A DNA stretch of 64,000 bases, taken from the NCBI GenBank assembly GCA_023634235.1, contig JAMKCF010000014.1:1935501-1999500 (forward strand), given 5' to 3'. Positions 37,832 through 49,300 of this stretch are shown in pieces (position 1 is the first letter of the stretch; each line of letters opens with the position of its first letter). Origin of the DNA: Pisaster brevispinus (Eukaryota > Echinodermata > Asteroidea > Forcipulatida > Asteriidae). The notes under the pieces are model-generated. The model searched no databases. It worked only from the letters and a program-made list of their open reading frames with translations, and was not told where the DNA came from. Both the position numbers and the translations under genes were made by a program.

Positions 37832-40800
37832 TCGTCATGTTGCTCCACTCGTATAGCTGAAACAAAAAGAAACCGTTCGCTGATTGGGGGGAAGGGCGAC
37901 GCTTGGTCCCGGGAAGGATCTGCCTGGAGCCCGCGGTGCAATACCAGGCTGAGCCTGGTTGTCAACGCCGGCCATGTGAGGCCGTGGCAGGGCCGTCTGC
38001 GCGGAGCCAAGCACGTGTTCCCGGTGATCTTGATATGGAGCCAGGCTGGGCAGAGTTTACGAGGCGGCATTGTGAATGAGTTTTTCCCCCAGTGGTATCG
38101 GTCTGTATAAACTGTGTGCATTGTATGCCTCGCTCCCATTGTATTAAAGTAACGGTTCCGGAACTTCACTGAGGCAAAGCCTGGGGACGTGATTTGAGCC
38201 GGCACAACCTCGCACGTCGTATCCATCGCCAGTCCCTCGCCAACATTAGGGCAAAGGGTCTAGCTGGCCGGTACTTTCCAGAGATCCTGGAAGGGATTGA
38301 CAAGGTGTTGACACCACGCCCATTTATGCCAGGTACCTTGTATCTTCAAAAATGATGGCCTGAAACACATGCAAGGCGCCAGACTAACTTTCCCTCGGCC
38401 CTCGATTCGGTCACATGTGTTTGCGTGAACCCCTAAAAAAGTTCAGAAAGGTTGTGTGTGGATTAATGTCAGGAAGTCAACAACCGAAACCGAAATATTT
38501 GTATAATGAATAACAGGGCGTGGATTAATTTTATTTTGGGGGGGTTATACGTTTCCATTAAAAAAAAAAAAAAAAACTATGATTTCCGATACAGCTCAAG
38601 AGATTTCCACGAACATCACTTTTCAATCTTAGCAACTGGCATCATTATTCGGGTATCAGCTTGTGCCATTTCCTAATTAATAATTAAGGTGATGTCCCAC
38701 CCTCGTCACGTTTTAAAATACACCTTGGATTCCTCTGTATAATATCTTCTTTTTAAATTAAGATAGCGGAAATTCCTAACAGAATTAGGTACCTGCTAGT
38801 CAGGGGGGGGGTGTACATTTTGGAAACAAACCCTGGAGGGAAATGCTCGAAGAGAACTGGCACTTTTATTGGGAGAAAAAAATGAACAAATTGTACCATT
38901 GCAGTTACTTGCGAACTGCAAATCATCGGCTGTTGTAATCGCGTACAGTGTTTTACGATAATGGCAGGTAAAAAAAACACTTGTTTTACCACATTTAAAT
39001 TTAAATGAAAGTTTGCACCAAACAATGCTAAAAGCAACTCTTTGTAAGGGGCTGCAAGAAGACAATATTTAAGATGAACATAAATAATCGGTGGAGCTGA
39101 AGCTAGGAATTGATATTCCTCTTAAAACAGTCTAGATTGTAGGGTGGAGGAAAACATGCGCCAGGCAAGGAGTTCCAAAGAGATGCAGTACGTTGAATAA
39201 AGCTGTTGGAAGGAATCTTTGTTTTACCTCTCAGCAAAGCAAGAGTGTATCGGTGAAAAGAAGCAGAAAGTCTGGTTTCACGCTCAAAAATGCTGATAGG
39301 TGGAACCAGGTCGGACACACCGACGACGGCACGTTCACAATGAAAACTTTAACCGCATTGGTTCTGTATAGATCAATAAACAATAAACAATTCTCTGCAC
39401 TGATGTCAGAAAGAGTTCACGATCGGATGTAATACGAGTCGATCATACGCTAAAGGCAACCGCAGTAGCGGATCCATCACACAGTGCTAATCAAAACTCC
39501 AACCACATTCCTCGAATTTCTGGAAAGTTATGACTCGCGGCGGAACTCATAATGGTCCAGTTATAACATAATATTAGGCGCCGATATGAAATACTTGAAA
39601 TATTTGTCTTACACAATGACAAGGAGCCATTGTACGCCACCCTGAGATCGTGAGTGCATAAACAAAAGAGTTGTTTGAGTGGGATGTACGAGTGGGGTCG
39701 AAGTCAAGTGGTGGGTTTAGAAGAATTACTGCCTTATTTATTGTAATGCAAATATTGACTGAGGATTTAGGAGTGTGCGGTGGACTGTGTGTCATACGGA
39801 CAGACTGTAAAGGGTTAACGCCCTATAGAGGTAGTTTTTTTGGGGGGACTTCGTTCAATTTACGAGTTGGTGGCTGGTAACCGGGATTGGATTGAAAATA
39901 TGCATTGGAAAGATGGCAATACTCCTTCCACCTAATTCGTTGAAAGTTATAAAGTTGGTACCCTGCGTCATGATAAAGGTCTGCAGGGTTCCATTGATGG
40001 GGGTCGGCCCCGCCCCTCTCCTATTGTCTCAAGAGCCAACCCGGACGCGAGGTGGCAGCAGACTCACCTGTCACCAAACATAATTTCTGACGACTTTTTT
40101 GTTGATGTGTTAATTATAATCTTTTGATCTATTTTGTTGCACAACAGTTTGCGAGTCCAACGGCAAAACATACTATGAAGACCAGAGCTGGCACCCGGTA
40201 CTGGTACCTTTCGGCCGAATGGAATGCATCCTCTGCACTTGCAAGGTAAAATACGGTAGCTAGGGCAGGGTACCAGATTGTGACCCTGCCTCGTATATTT
40301 ATTTGCCTTATTTTTTCAAAATCAGTAGTCATAAGACAAACATAATGAAATAAGCTTTAAGTTTGAGTGAGCCTGGACTAGCTTTTGTCCAAAATGGTAT
40401 AAATCTACGAATCAAAGGTTTAATTACTGTATATTATGTAATGTCATGCTGGAAAGGCGGATGGGACTTTTGATTTTCTTTTTCATAATTACATTAAAAT
40501 ACAAAGGATAAATAAGAATTGACCCACAATGTCTAACTCAAACCCTGAATGTCTTTTTTTTAACAGAGGGGAGAGGCTGTGTGTGGTAGGATGAGATGTC
40601 CAAGTGAGAGCAACTTGCCATGTGCGAATCCCATACAGCACAGGGGATCCTGCTGTAAGGTCTGCCCAGGTGAGAATAACACACGTAAAATATCGCATAA
40701 ACATTAAATTAAAAGATAAAACTTCATTAAGATGGGTGGTAGTTTTAAATGTTAATGGTTTTGCTCCATGTTGTGCCCCGCGGCATATACCGTCGCAGTT

Positions 40801-43224
40801 GTCGTTGCTGTGTTCGTCACCGTCATCTTTGTCGTAGTCGTTGTCAGTGTCGTATTTTCCCGCCTCCCTCACCTGCATGCGAACTGAATATACACACGGC
40901 ACACAACGGCTAATCGGTTAGACTTGTTGACAAGTCGTTACATGTTTGTCTTGGTGCATGCTCTCACGCGATTATACTGCTTTCGCGATATTGCTGGCTT
41001 CTGACTCAAAACGGAGCCATAGTTACGAGAGCAGTAGTCTCGCGCAGAGCAGCAGTCTCGCGAGAGAGCAATGTTGTGAGAGGGCAACTAAAGCTATCAC
41101 CGCGACAAACATTGAACGACTTGTCCACAAGTCTACTAATCGGTAGGCTTGTAGGATAAACCAAGATTAAAACATTATACAAACAATTCAATCGCATAAA
41201 ATAATCTATTGGCAGATATCCCGACGCCATCGACCGGCTCCTCCGACGACAGCCCATCCGAGGACGAGGGGAACGAAGAGGCGGCGCTCTGCCTCCGTAA
41301 GACGGAGAAGATACTTCTGCATGAGTTCGTACCGTACTTGGTGGAGTCACCGGACACCATGCAGACGTTCCGATTCGTGGTCGAAGACCTGGATGCTGGC
41401 ATCTTTGAGCATCATTTGTGGGAATTTAGAGATGGTAAATTAACTACTCTTAAAAATAACTGAATAGGCGCTTACGAAATTAATAACTTTTCTAAATTGC
41501 AGTTAGTATTACAGCCGAAATTTGTCACAAGGACAAAAGGTGTACCTTTTTCAAAATAGTTGAACCCAAAATTAACATATTTTCTTTAATTACGTTAATT
41601 TATACAGGACTGATTTCTGATTTTCAAATTGAGCCAATGACGGACGAGGACTTCCAAAACAAACAAGAAACCAACAGAACGGGCTGGTTTCAACTTACAG
41701 GGGCTTCAACACACCGTAAGTACAGTCCACTTTAGAAAACACTTATCTCACAATTCTCTTATTATTTGAATTCATGCCTTCCTCAGTTGTCGTCTTGATT
41801 ATTGTTAATGGTTTATGTTATGGTCTGCCAGTTGTTCAACTGGCAAAGCTACAAGGAGTACAGACTGCTGCTGCTAGGCTAGTTGCAAATAGGGCGTACA
41901 GATTTTGTCACATTACCCCCCCCCCCCATCCTGAAGAAACTGCGTTGATTGCCAACTAAATTACGCATTCATTTTACTGCTTATTTTTTTTAATGTATAC
42001 ACTTTTAAGCTCCTGATTATGTCTATGACCTTTTTACTGTGAAAAGACAACATAGATATAGCCCGAGGTCAACAGGTGGCATACTACTTGGGTATCTATC
42101 CTAGGACAGGACGCTGCACTCGTTTGGTGATTGCGCCTTTGTTGCATCCTTTTCGCCGTCTGGCTTCTCCACCAGTTGCGGAATGCACTAACTCTGTTTT
42201 TAGGGGGGGGGGTCTTTCGCTGGGGGTCTTTCAAGGCTAAATTAAAGACTCGAACTTGTTTAAGGAGGCATTTTGTTGTTGATTATTTTTGTGTGCATAA
42301 CCAGATTTTACTCTCTTTTCATCATGTACTTTACTGTGTTTATTACAGCGTTTCGTTCCCCCTTGTATAAGAGTGAGGGTGTCTGTTTAAAAAAAATGTG
42401 TAGTTTTATGCTGCATATGTATGTAATTTGGTACATTTTTTTATTTTGGGGCTTTATTGTACATGTAGGTATTTGGTGATTTTTTTACTGGTTGTATTTT
42501 GATGTAACTTTGATTGTTTGTAATTTGATGTAATTTTTAATTGAAGTTTAAATTTGCGCCTTCGGAGATCTTCGGGTGGAGAGGGCGCACTAGAAATGTA
42601 ATAAATTATTATTATATATTGCTTTAAAATAGTTTCCATTAGTTTTGTGACAAATCACCGCTCAGAGCTTCCTTCAGGGTTCTCTGATCGCGGGTCTTGC
42701 TGACAAGCAACGAGGCGTCTCGATTGTTCCGCACTATTTTAGGGAAACAGATCTGGAAAGTTATGTTAGCTGTAACACCTTAACTATTCCAGTTAGTTAA
42801 AGAGTTGTAGTGATTATGTTGAACGTTTTGATCTGTAAGTTCTGTCTTCGAGAAAAGAAACCAAACGATCATAGCGCACTGGTAGAACAACGTGTTGTTA
42901 CACCACCAGTTCTTTTCAGAACCAACCTAAATCGCAACAAGAATACACGTAGATATTATTTGGTGTTAACCCGCGAACTTAAGTTCCTGTTTCCTTATAC
43001 ACGGTTTCTTCTTTTGATTTTGAATGTCCACAGATCGCCTGCAGAAACTCAAAAGAAAAGAACGAAAACTGGAGAAAAACTGCACCTCAAACTGTCAGCG
43101 ACAGGTCGTTCGACTAACGAGAATGCTCAGACCAAGGGCGATTGAACGGGGACTTGAGTGCACCCAGGCACCCGACACAACACCCAGGCAAAGGGGTACA
43201 CTCATTGCACCAACTAGTGGGTGA
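24108..43224 (+). CDS. CHRDL: Chordin-like secreted BMP antagonist with three VWC domains, 10 coding exons
   Basis: Coding exons: 24108-24204, 28711-28911, 30557-30702, 31332-31431, 32211-32390, 40148-40245, 40567-40669, 41216-41434, 41608-41715, 43034-43224; all GT-AG, in frame, 480 residues. Residues 1 to about 22 form a signal peptide (cleavage near VTYA/TP); a second Met at residue 4 is an alternative start. Three von Willebrand C domains each have ten cysteines with CxxCxC and a CCxxC ending: VWC1 about 35-97 (one exon), VWC2 about 110-178 (split at CSC/SGRVYC), VWC3 about 243-307 (split at CTCK/RGEAVC). An acidic linker ([10 protein letters not shown]) separates VWC2 and VWC3. The two-plus-one spacing is that of vertebrate CHRDL1/CHRDL2, which bind BMPs extracellularly and block receptor access. 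The C-terminal third (309-480) has basic segments and sequons NRT and NCT. Exon 4 was missed by simple ORF calls because it is only 100 bp. It cannot be assigned to CHRDL1 or CHRDL2 by sequence alone. Confidence 0.93.
24205..28710 (+). other. Chordin-like intron 1 (first coding intron)
   Basis: Apart from the repeat at 28200-28387 I see no exon or RNA gene. The frame at 24829-25416 is open for 195 codons but has no recognisable content and lacks plausible splice sites. Confidence 0.6.
28200..28387 (-). repeat. Dispersed repeat, minus-strand copy
   Basis: It is the inverted counterpart of 17066-17235 and lies in chordin-like intron 1 (24205-28710). Confidence 0.55.
29445..29660 (+). mobile_element. 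tRNA-derived SINE, second family, copy 1
   Basis: Box A TGGCTCAGTGATGG (29445-29458) and box B GGTTCGTATCC (29491-29501) are followed by GGGTTTTCAGTC and a tail with CTCATCTAAAACTGACAT. It is homologous to 33425-33605. Confidence 0.7.
29677..29745. repeat. Short hairpin with 30-bp arms
   Basis: Arms 29677-29706 and 29716-29745 pair at 29 of 30 positions around a 9-base loop. The core is AACAAGGAAGATAGTGGT and its complement. It lies just after a SINE in chordin-like intron 2. Confidence 0.8.
30112..30482. repeat. GGGTCA-type MITE with CACTCTAAAAACT termini and a nested MITE
   Basis: Ends CACTCTAAAAACT and AGTCTTAGAGTG are inverted and each is flanked by TA, as for Tc1/mariner-type target duplication. 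A second element with GATTTCACAAAGAG and TTTGTGAAATC termini occupies about 30190-30340 inside it. Confidence 0.65.
30836..31055. repeat. GGGTCA-type MITE, third copy
   Basis: It starts TTTAAAAACTCCCGGGTCAG and ends CTGACTGTTTTTAGAG, with TGACCC/GGGTCA words throughout. It lies in chordin-like intron 3. Confidence 0.65.
31698..31925. repeat. 228-bp TA-flanked MITE
   Basis: Inverted ends CACTGCAAAAAC and GTTTTTGCAGTT continue inward as GTGTTAAAA.TGACACCATG on both sides. TA dinucleotides flank both ends (31696-31697, 31926-31927). Internal ACACCA/TGGTGT words are frequent. Confidence 0.75.
32546..32594 (+). repeat. (GA)n microsatellite
   Basis: An imperfect GAGA/AAAGAG run lies shortly after chordin-like exon 5. 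Confidence 0.85.
33425..33605 (+). mobile_element. tRNA-derived SINE, second family, copy 2
   Basis: Box B is intact (GGTTCGAATCC, 33488-33498) and the body has GGATTGGGTTTTCAGTCCC and CCCACATCTAAAAAG. The box A end is worn. Confidence 0.7.
36725..36945. repeat. TAAGCA-type MITE
   Basis: Ends GGCCAATTTCATAGAGCTGC and ACTCTATGAAATTAGGCC are inverted; the centre has TAGCTGGTAACC and ATGCTTAGG. Confidence 0.7.
37870..38335 (+). other. GC-rich segment with coding-like texture, unassigned
   Basis: Base composition changes sharply from the AT-rich surroundings. In one plus frame, about 38181 to 38331, the sequence reads [20 protein letters not shown] and then [19 protein letters not shown], ending before GTACCT, a possible donor. 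I do not recognise the family. It could be a retroposed exon, a transposon piece or chance. Confidence 0.25.
39103..39318 (-). mobile_element. Non-LTR retrotransposon fragment (reverse transcriptase C-terminus)
   Basis: The minus frame ends with [20 protein letters not shown] and a following CFKRNI, the stereotyped C-terminal block of LINE ORF2 proteins (RT.LWNSLP....F). It is intact for only 72 codons, so it is a dead 3' fragment. Confidence 0.75.
41770..42625 (+). mobile_element. L2/CR1-like LINE remnant
   Basis: The frame at 41774 reads [25 protein letters not shown] and HITPP, the conserved LINE block after the RT domain. Further on come broken pieces (FKAKLKTR near 42231) and an end GCGCACTAGAAATGTAATAAATTATTATTAT-like microsatellite tail, typical of L2/CR1. 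It lies in chordin-like intron 9 and is frameshifted and interrupted. Confidence 0.7.
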
Positions 43225-46200
43225 ATGAGGCTTATCGATTCCATTGAAGAGGAAAAAAACGGAAAACAATGAAGCTTCATATGTAGTTCTTGTACCCGCC
43301 GCCCTCTGCCGATTTTCATGGCCAGTCATTCAACTTACCTAACACTGTCATACAAACTTTCAAACACGTTTTTCCCGAACGCCCTTCCCCATTTGTGGCT
43401 TTGAGCAAATTTAGTCTGGACAAGCTTTTTGCACAATTAATTGTTAAGCATTCGTTTCACTAAATAGTAATGTGGAGTGACTTTACCACCTAAAACCAGT
43501 TTACACAAAGAGCAAAATGGTTTGCGTCACTTGGGGGCCAAACACAAAAACCTATAGCTTCAAACATATTTTTTTTTTTAAGGCTTAGGACCTGCGAAAG
43601 AGAGGTTTTTTGAATGGCTGCTCTTTGCAAAGACACGAGGCATATCTGTGATAAAAGGTAACAATAATCATATGCAATTTGGATGCATGTTTGATGACAG
43701 ACTAATAGACCATGTGACCTGTGACATCGCTGTGACATCGCATGTTATCCTGCAGATACGGTTTGTACACAGTGGGAGAAAACATGAGATCTTGCATTTA
43801 ATGCAGATTGCACTGTCTGATGTTTACCAACTTTTTATCATGAAGAAATTAGGGAATACAACTGACAACTTGTCCAGCTTGTATTTTGTATAGCATGCCA
43901 CCAGTTAAGTATATTGCCTGCCAGAAAATGCCCTGGACTGTACAAGGTCACTCTTTTTGTAAACGGTTACATGGTCTATAATACAATTTTTTAAAAGAAC
44001 GGGGTCTACTCGGCAAGTCTGCTGCCACCTAGAGTTTCAAAAAGGTCATGCACCATTCACGACCCCGTGTTTTAATATAACTTCCTAACTAACGTACTTT
44101 GTAAATAGTTGAACTTTCTAGCAAATTGATATGTGTGCATTTCCTAAAGTATTATATTTAAATCTGATTGCGGTATGGGCAACAGAATTTGCGAAGAAAA
44201 TTAACTTTATTGGCAGTTTTCAACTGCGGACGTCTTGTACATTAAAATGTTTATTTGTTTTTAAAAAATGAAACAAACGTTTCAATTAATAATATATGAT
44301 GATAATACTATATTATATAATACCTTTATGAATATTCATAAGATGTAGAAATAAGATGAATATTCATGAGATAACATTACTTGTTTATTCTTTTTTGTTA
44401 CGAATACATGCATGTTATTTTATCTGAACTTAATGTATACAAGTAGTTGGCATTATTCGGCCAACAGGGTACCGTAGTTGGAAAAACTTAAAGGTATTAT
44501 ACAGGATTGGTAGAGCTGACAAAATAGGCATACAAAGTTCATGTTTTGCATGATCAACCATATACATGAAATAAGAGGCCTGTGAAACTTTGGGCTTAAT
44601 CCGTTGTGCGAGTCAGGAGAAAATAGTGAAAAACCTTGCACAGTTTTCAGCATGTGAACAAAATCGGCTGTTGATTTTTTAAATATTTTTTTTAGGTTTT
44701 CAGAATGCAGTTTTCTCAAATATGGCTTCATTTCAGAGGCAAATGTCTCAGAAAACTGGTTATAGTTTGAACTTCATAATCAGTAAGCATTCGGACTAAA
44801 ATTATGTTAACAACAGTGTTGTTTGTTACCCTTAATACCAATCCTGTATAAACATAAAGGTATTATACTAAAGAGTTTGCACTATAAATTAGCAGCACAT
44901 ATTATTTTTGTGCTTAGCTATTTTTTGTGCCGAAATAGCTCTATGAAATTGGAAGGTTCAGACAAAAGTGCTTGAGGAATGAGGATTACAAAATGAGAAC
45001 CAAGTAGAACTTGTGCTGTGTAGTATCATTTATTTCATTACATATAAATCCAATGAGACACATAATCATAAATGAACACCAGAGATTATTTACATGCATA
45101 TTTGTAAAGTACATGTCCTGCTATCTAGGTGCGGCCTACTTCAGTCGGTCCCCACCGGTCTCATCAAAGACTACTGATGCTTGTTCAAATTCTTGTTCAG
45201 GATGTAATGATGCATGATGGGAAGGATTGTACTGCTGATCTGCATAATGCGCACAATCACAACATGTATACACATGATAATGCATGGAAGCTCCATGGCT
45301 AAAGTACGATTAATTAGCACTCTTCTTTTTTAAACCAAAGTTGCAAGAAGAATGCGATTGAACCCAAGGCAACGAATGACAATACTTATTTGAAATGGAT
45401 TTACACAATAGAGCTACATTATTATTGACAGGTGATTTTTAGGTCAGGGGAAGGGTCCGAATGTACATAAGCATAGATCAGCCCAATCTTAGCACCTTTG
45501 GATGAGGCGCTGGTACCGAGCAAATTTTCCTACAACCCGCAGCAGTCCTTAAGCCAATTTCAGAAATCCTGTCAGCAGTTTCTAATTCATAAAAACCGCT
45601 TACTGACAAGAGGTTCACTAACTCGCCAGCAAAGTGAAGCGGATTTCCTTGCATCACAATAAATTGGCCTGTGAGAAAGACTCTGCTAGGGTTGAAACGT
45701 CAGGCCATTAACCATTTTTTTACATTTATACCATAGGTCCTTTTGGTTTGTATAAAGCAGTTTGCGACAGGTATTCTCTCACAATATGGAAAATAGCGAA
45801 TACCTTACTCTGCCCATCTCATAATTCTCTTCGCATTCAACTTCACGTCGCGTATGAATCGGGCTTTAGAAATAAATAAACACAACTCATTGTGAATTTT
45901 TTTTTTAAAGATGCATATAGGTATGCCATTAGTGCAAAACTCTTGCTGAAAGTTTAACCAGTGGCAAGACACTGCTGAGGAGACAGGGGACTTGACCAAG
46001 ATTAGGCATAAATATAACTAAGATTTGTACATCATGATTGTGCACAAAATTGTACATTGAATAAATAAAGTATACACTGCAGTGAAATGCATATGCATGA
46101 GTCTGGATTCAAATTATGTAAAGTAGTTGGTCATGTGAGGTATATACAGCTTCTTGATTGGCCGCTTAGACAGTAAGCAATCCTATTGGCGTTCGAACTG

Positions 46201-46398
46201 AGCTATGTCCACTTCACTAAGACTGGCTTTCATACTGCCCTGATGCCAGTGTGAAAGTAATTAAACTTTGTTGATAACAGACAACCTTTGAACTAAAAAT
46301 TTACTTGGTTGAAGTTATAAAATAAAGATCATTGTCTTGTTGGTATTAACTTTTACCTCCAGTGATGTTAGCATTGTGCCATTGTTGACTTTTTGTTC
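43225..46398. other. Interval between chordin-like and POLD3 stop codons
   Basis: Both 3'UTRs must lie here because the genes converge. No AATAAA is seen close to either stop; TTTATT (AATAAA on the minus strand) occurs near 45033 and 44206 and could serve POLD3. A partial TAAGCA-type element lies around 44860-44965. Confidence 0.5.
45136..45285 (-). other. Small unrecognised ORF, 49 codons
   Basis: The frame starts MHYHVYTCCDCAHYADQQY and ends VVFDETGGDRLK before TAG. Upstream, CGTACTTTAG could be a splice acceptor, with an in-frame stop a few codons earlier. It would fall in the POLD3 3'UTR or be a separate terminal exon. No family is recognised. Confidence 0.2.
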
Positions 46399-49300
46399 TC
46401 ATTTTTTCTTAAAGAAACTCATCAGAGATCTTTGCTTTGCCTTCCCACTGCCACTCCCACTGCCTGGTGAGGTCTTTTTCTTACCCTCATCTTCTCCTCT
46501 GTCTGCCTTGGCTCCTCCCTCTTTAGGGCGTGACTGAGACGGTAACAAGCTGGGCGTGGTCTTTGTGGGCGGGGCCTCATCTTCACTGGCATCTGTGGAA
46601 TCACTTTCCCACACCTTTTCTGTGACTGATGACAAATTAAAATGAGAAATTACCGCAAGTACGAATCACAACATTGTAGGGAGCCACAGCCAGGGCCCAA
46701 TTTCATAAAGCTGCTTAGCAGCAACTATTACTCAACAATTTTCTGCTAAGCAAAAGAATAATCAGTCATAGATAGTACATGTTATTTGGGCTGGTAACCT
46801 TTTTTTGATAAGCATAATTTTGTTGTACTTCGCCACTTTTTTGTGCTATTAAAGCAGCTCTATGGAATTGACCCCAGTTAGTTATCTGAACAATCTATGC
46901 ACACAAATTCCTGAGAGACAAAACCTACCCATACAACCGTCCTCATCGAGCGTAGTCTTGCTTCTTAAAACTCTCTTCCGTCTGCGTCTCTTCCCGTTGC
47001 TGGGTTCCGCACTCGGTCCATGGGAGGACCTTTTAGGAGCTACAGTCTCCTCTTCCTCCTCGTCAGAAGGGTTTGTCTCCATCGGGGGAGGAGGTGGAGT
47101 TGGCGGGATTGGACTATCTTCCATGTCTGAAACGGACAAAATTCAAGCGTAAGAAATCATGACGAGAAATACGTCAAGTTTTGTTGTGATGCATTGAATG
47201 CATCAGAGTTGAAACCTGGTGACCAAGTCAGTCGAAAATGGATTCGAGTGCTTCGTTAGCAGGTCACTATGCCTGCATCCTCTCGTGGAATTGAGAAAAC
47301 TTGAGAAACAGTTTCAGCGTGCTGGATAACAAGAGATAGGTGCACAAACAACATAGTATAGTAATTGAAGCTTCCTAAGACGTGAATGTTATAACTATAA
47401 ATGCTATTAATACGAAACAGCACTTGTTGCTTTCCACAGTGGAGTCTACGGGTACCTGTTTGGGGTGAGATGATTTTGAGATGGTATGCATTTTCATTGA
47501 AGGGAGGTACGATTGTAGACACACCAAGGGCTTCTGCTTTGTTCTTGAAATGGCAAGGGCACCAAGACGTTTAGTCTACTTTGTAAGGGGCACCTCTAAG
47601 AGGAAATTCAAGGGGCACCAAGGCAATGACCAGGGGCACTGGTTGCCTCCATGAAGCCTCAGGCCTGAAAATCAAAAAGGCACAGAGAGCAAACCTACCG
47701 CTCAGTTCTTCTTCGCTCTCGCTACTACTGCTGTCTTGTTGTATGATCCGTCTTCTGCGTTTTGATGACTGTTTGTTGGATGAATCATCTTCTGTTATCA
47801 CAACAAAGAGAGGAATTGATGTGAAAAATTGCCTCAGGGTCCCGGGAGAAAGAATATTTGTTTTGAAAGCAGTAGTCCCGGCTGATTTCCTACCTCCCAA
47901 GGTAGTCATGGTAGTACTTAATGAGAGGAACAGTTCTTTACAGAACTAAGTAGTCTCCCGAATTCAAAAATTACCCGCTGCAGAAGAATTACTAATAATA
48001 GCAAGACAAGTTCTCAAGAACAAATCTACACAGCAAAGTGGATATATACACATGGTGTTACCGCAAACCAAAAATACATGTCATTTATTAATCACCATGC
48101 AATGCCTCAAAGCCCATATAATATGATTTTGGTTTTACACTTACATCTAGATCCATATGTGATAAACACTGTTTACTTTGTACTTTCAAATCTCTGCAAA
48201 AACTACTAGGCTGGGATTCGAACCCACAACCCTTGCATTCTAGAGTAGATGCCTTAAACGCCAGACTGCCAAATTAGCTTTTCCTAACTGGGTAAGCTTG
48301 ATGGTCTAGGGGCTTACACATCTTCTCTAGGGGGTCCTTGGTTCGAATCCCATCCAAGTAGCTTGTGGATTTTTTCCCACAGGACTCCAAGAGCAGCGAT
48401 TATACAGCACTTACAGCAGTATTTTCACAAGAACATCGAGTCCATCCATGTTTAGCGAGGTGACAGTGGGTACCAGCTGCTGAATCTCTGGCCGGAGCAT
48501 TCACGACCGGACACCAACCCACCAACCCTCAGAAATCTGAGAAATGATTCATGCAAGAATCATTTCTCAGATTCAAATGCATTGGTGTTTACAAGGGAAT
48601 CCGTTGTCTTAACTTCCAACAGGAACCTTACTCACCCGAATCAGAATCTGAAATATCAATCTTGGTTGCTTTCCTCTTGCTTTTCACTCCTCCATCTTTC
48701 TTCATTTGCTCGACTGGTTTCTCATGAGATGTTTGAACCACAGGTTCTGAAGAAACGTTTTGTGGGGGCGGAATACTTTCCTCCTCTTTCTTGACCTTGG
48801 CTGTTGAGGGTTTGTTTAGGAACGCCATCATGCCCCCCTTGGCCTTGCTACCGGGCTGTTGAATCAAAACAACAAAGTGGAAGACAATACTTTACTTAGA
48901 GACCCATTTCCTCTGATGGAAACACCTTCTCAAAAGGGACAAGCAAGCAAGAGTTCACCCAAAGTGATTCTTCACTAAAAATCAACTTTCTTATAAAAAA
49001 ACCTTCATGCTGTTCATAGTTTTACCGCATACTTTTGAAGACTTAAAACAAAAAATCTGGGATGACTATTGCTCTCCCAAGACTCATGACGAAATGAGAT
49101 GTTTTACAGTACAAGAATGGATCCAGTTGGTAGTGAGAAAGGTTGATGGACTTACACCCTGCTTCTTTGAGGTCTCCTGCTTCTGGGTGGCAGTCTCATT
49201 TCTCGTCTTCTCCTCTGATTTCTCTGAAGAGCTCTTTCCGCTTGAACCAGAGAAAGCTTTGAATGATGTTAGCTGACCCTTCTTGGGTTTAGAAGCCAGA

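Larger units (their letters stand above)
32391..40147 (+). other. Chordin-like intron 5, 7.8 kb
   Basis: The longest intron. It holds a SINE (33.4 kb), a TAAGCA-type MITE (36.7 kb), an unexplained GC-rich patch (37.87-38.33 kb) and a LINE fragment (39.1 kb). No exon with a VWC or other secreted-domain pattern was found in it. Confidence 0.6.

Noticed and set aside
37900..37960. U2 snRNA fragment on the minus strand
   Set aside because: Only about 12 continuous bases plus a short stem match; flanks do not follow U2. Kept as a note in the GC-rich finding only.
37783..38226. A 147-codon minus-strand frame
   Set aside because: It ends in a poly-Lys run from a poly-T tract and shows no family features.
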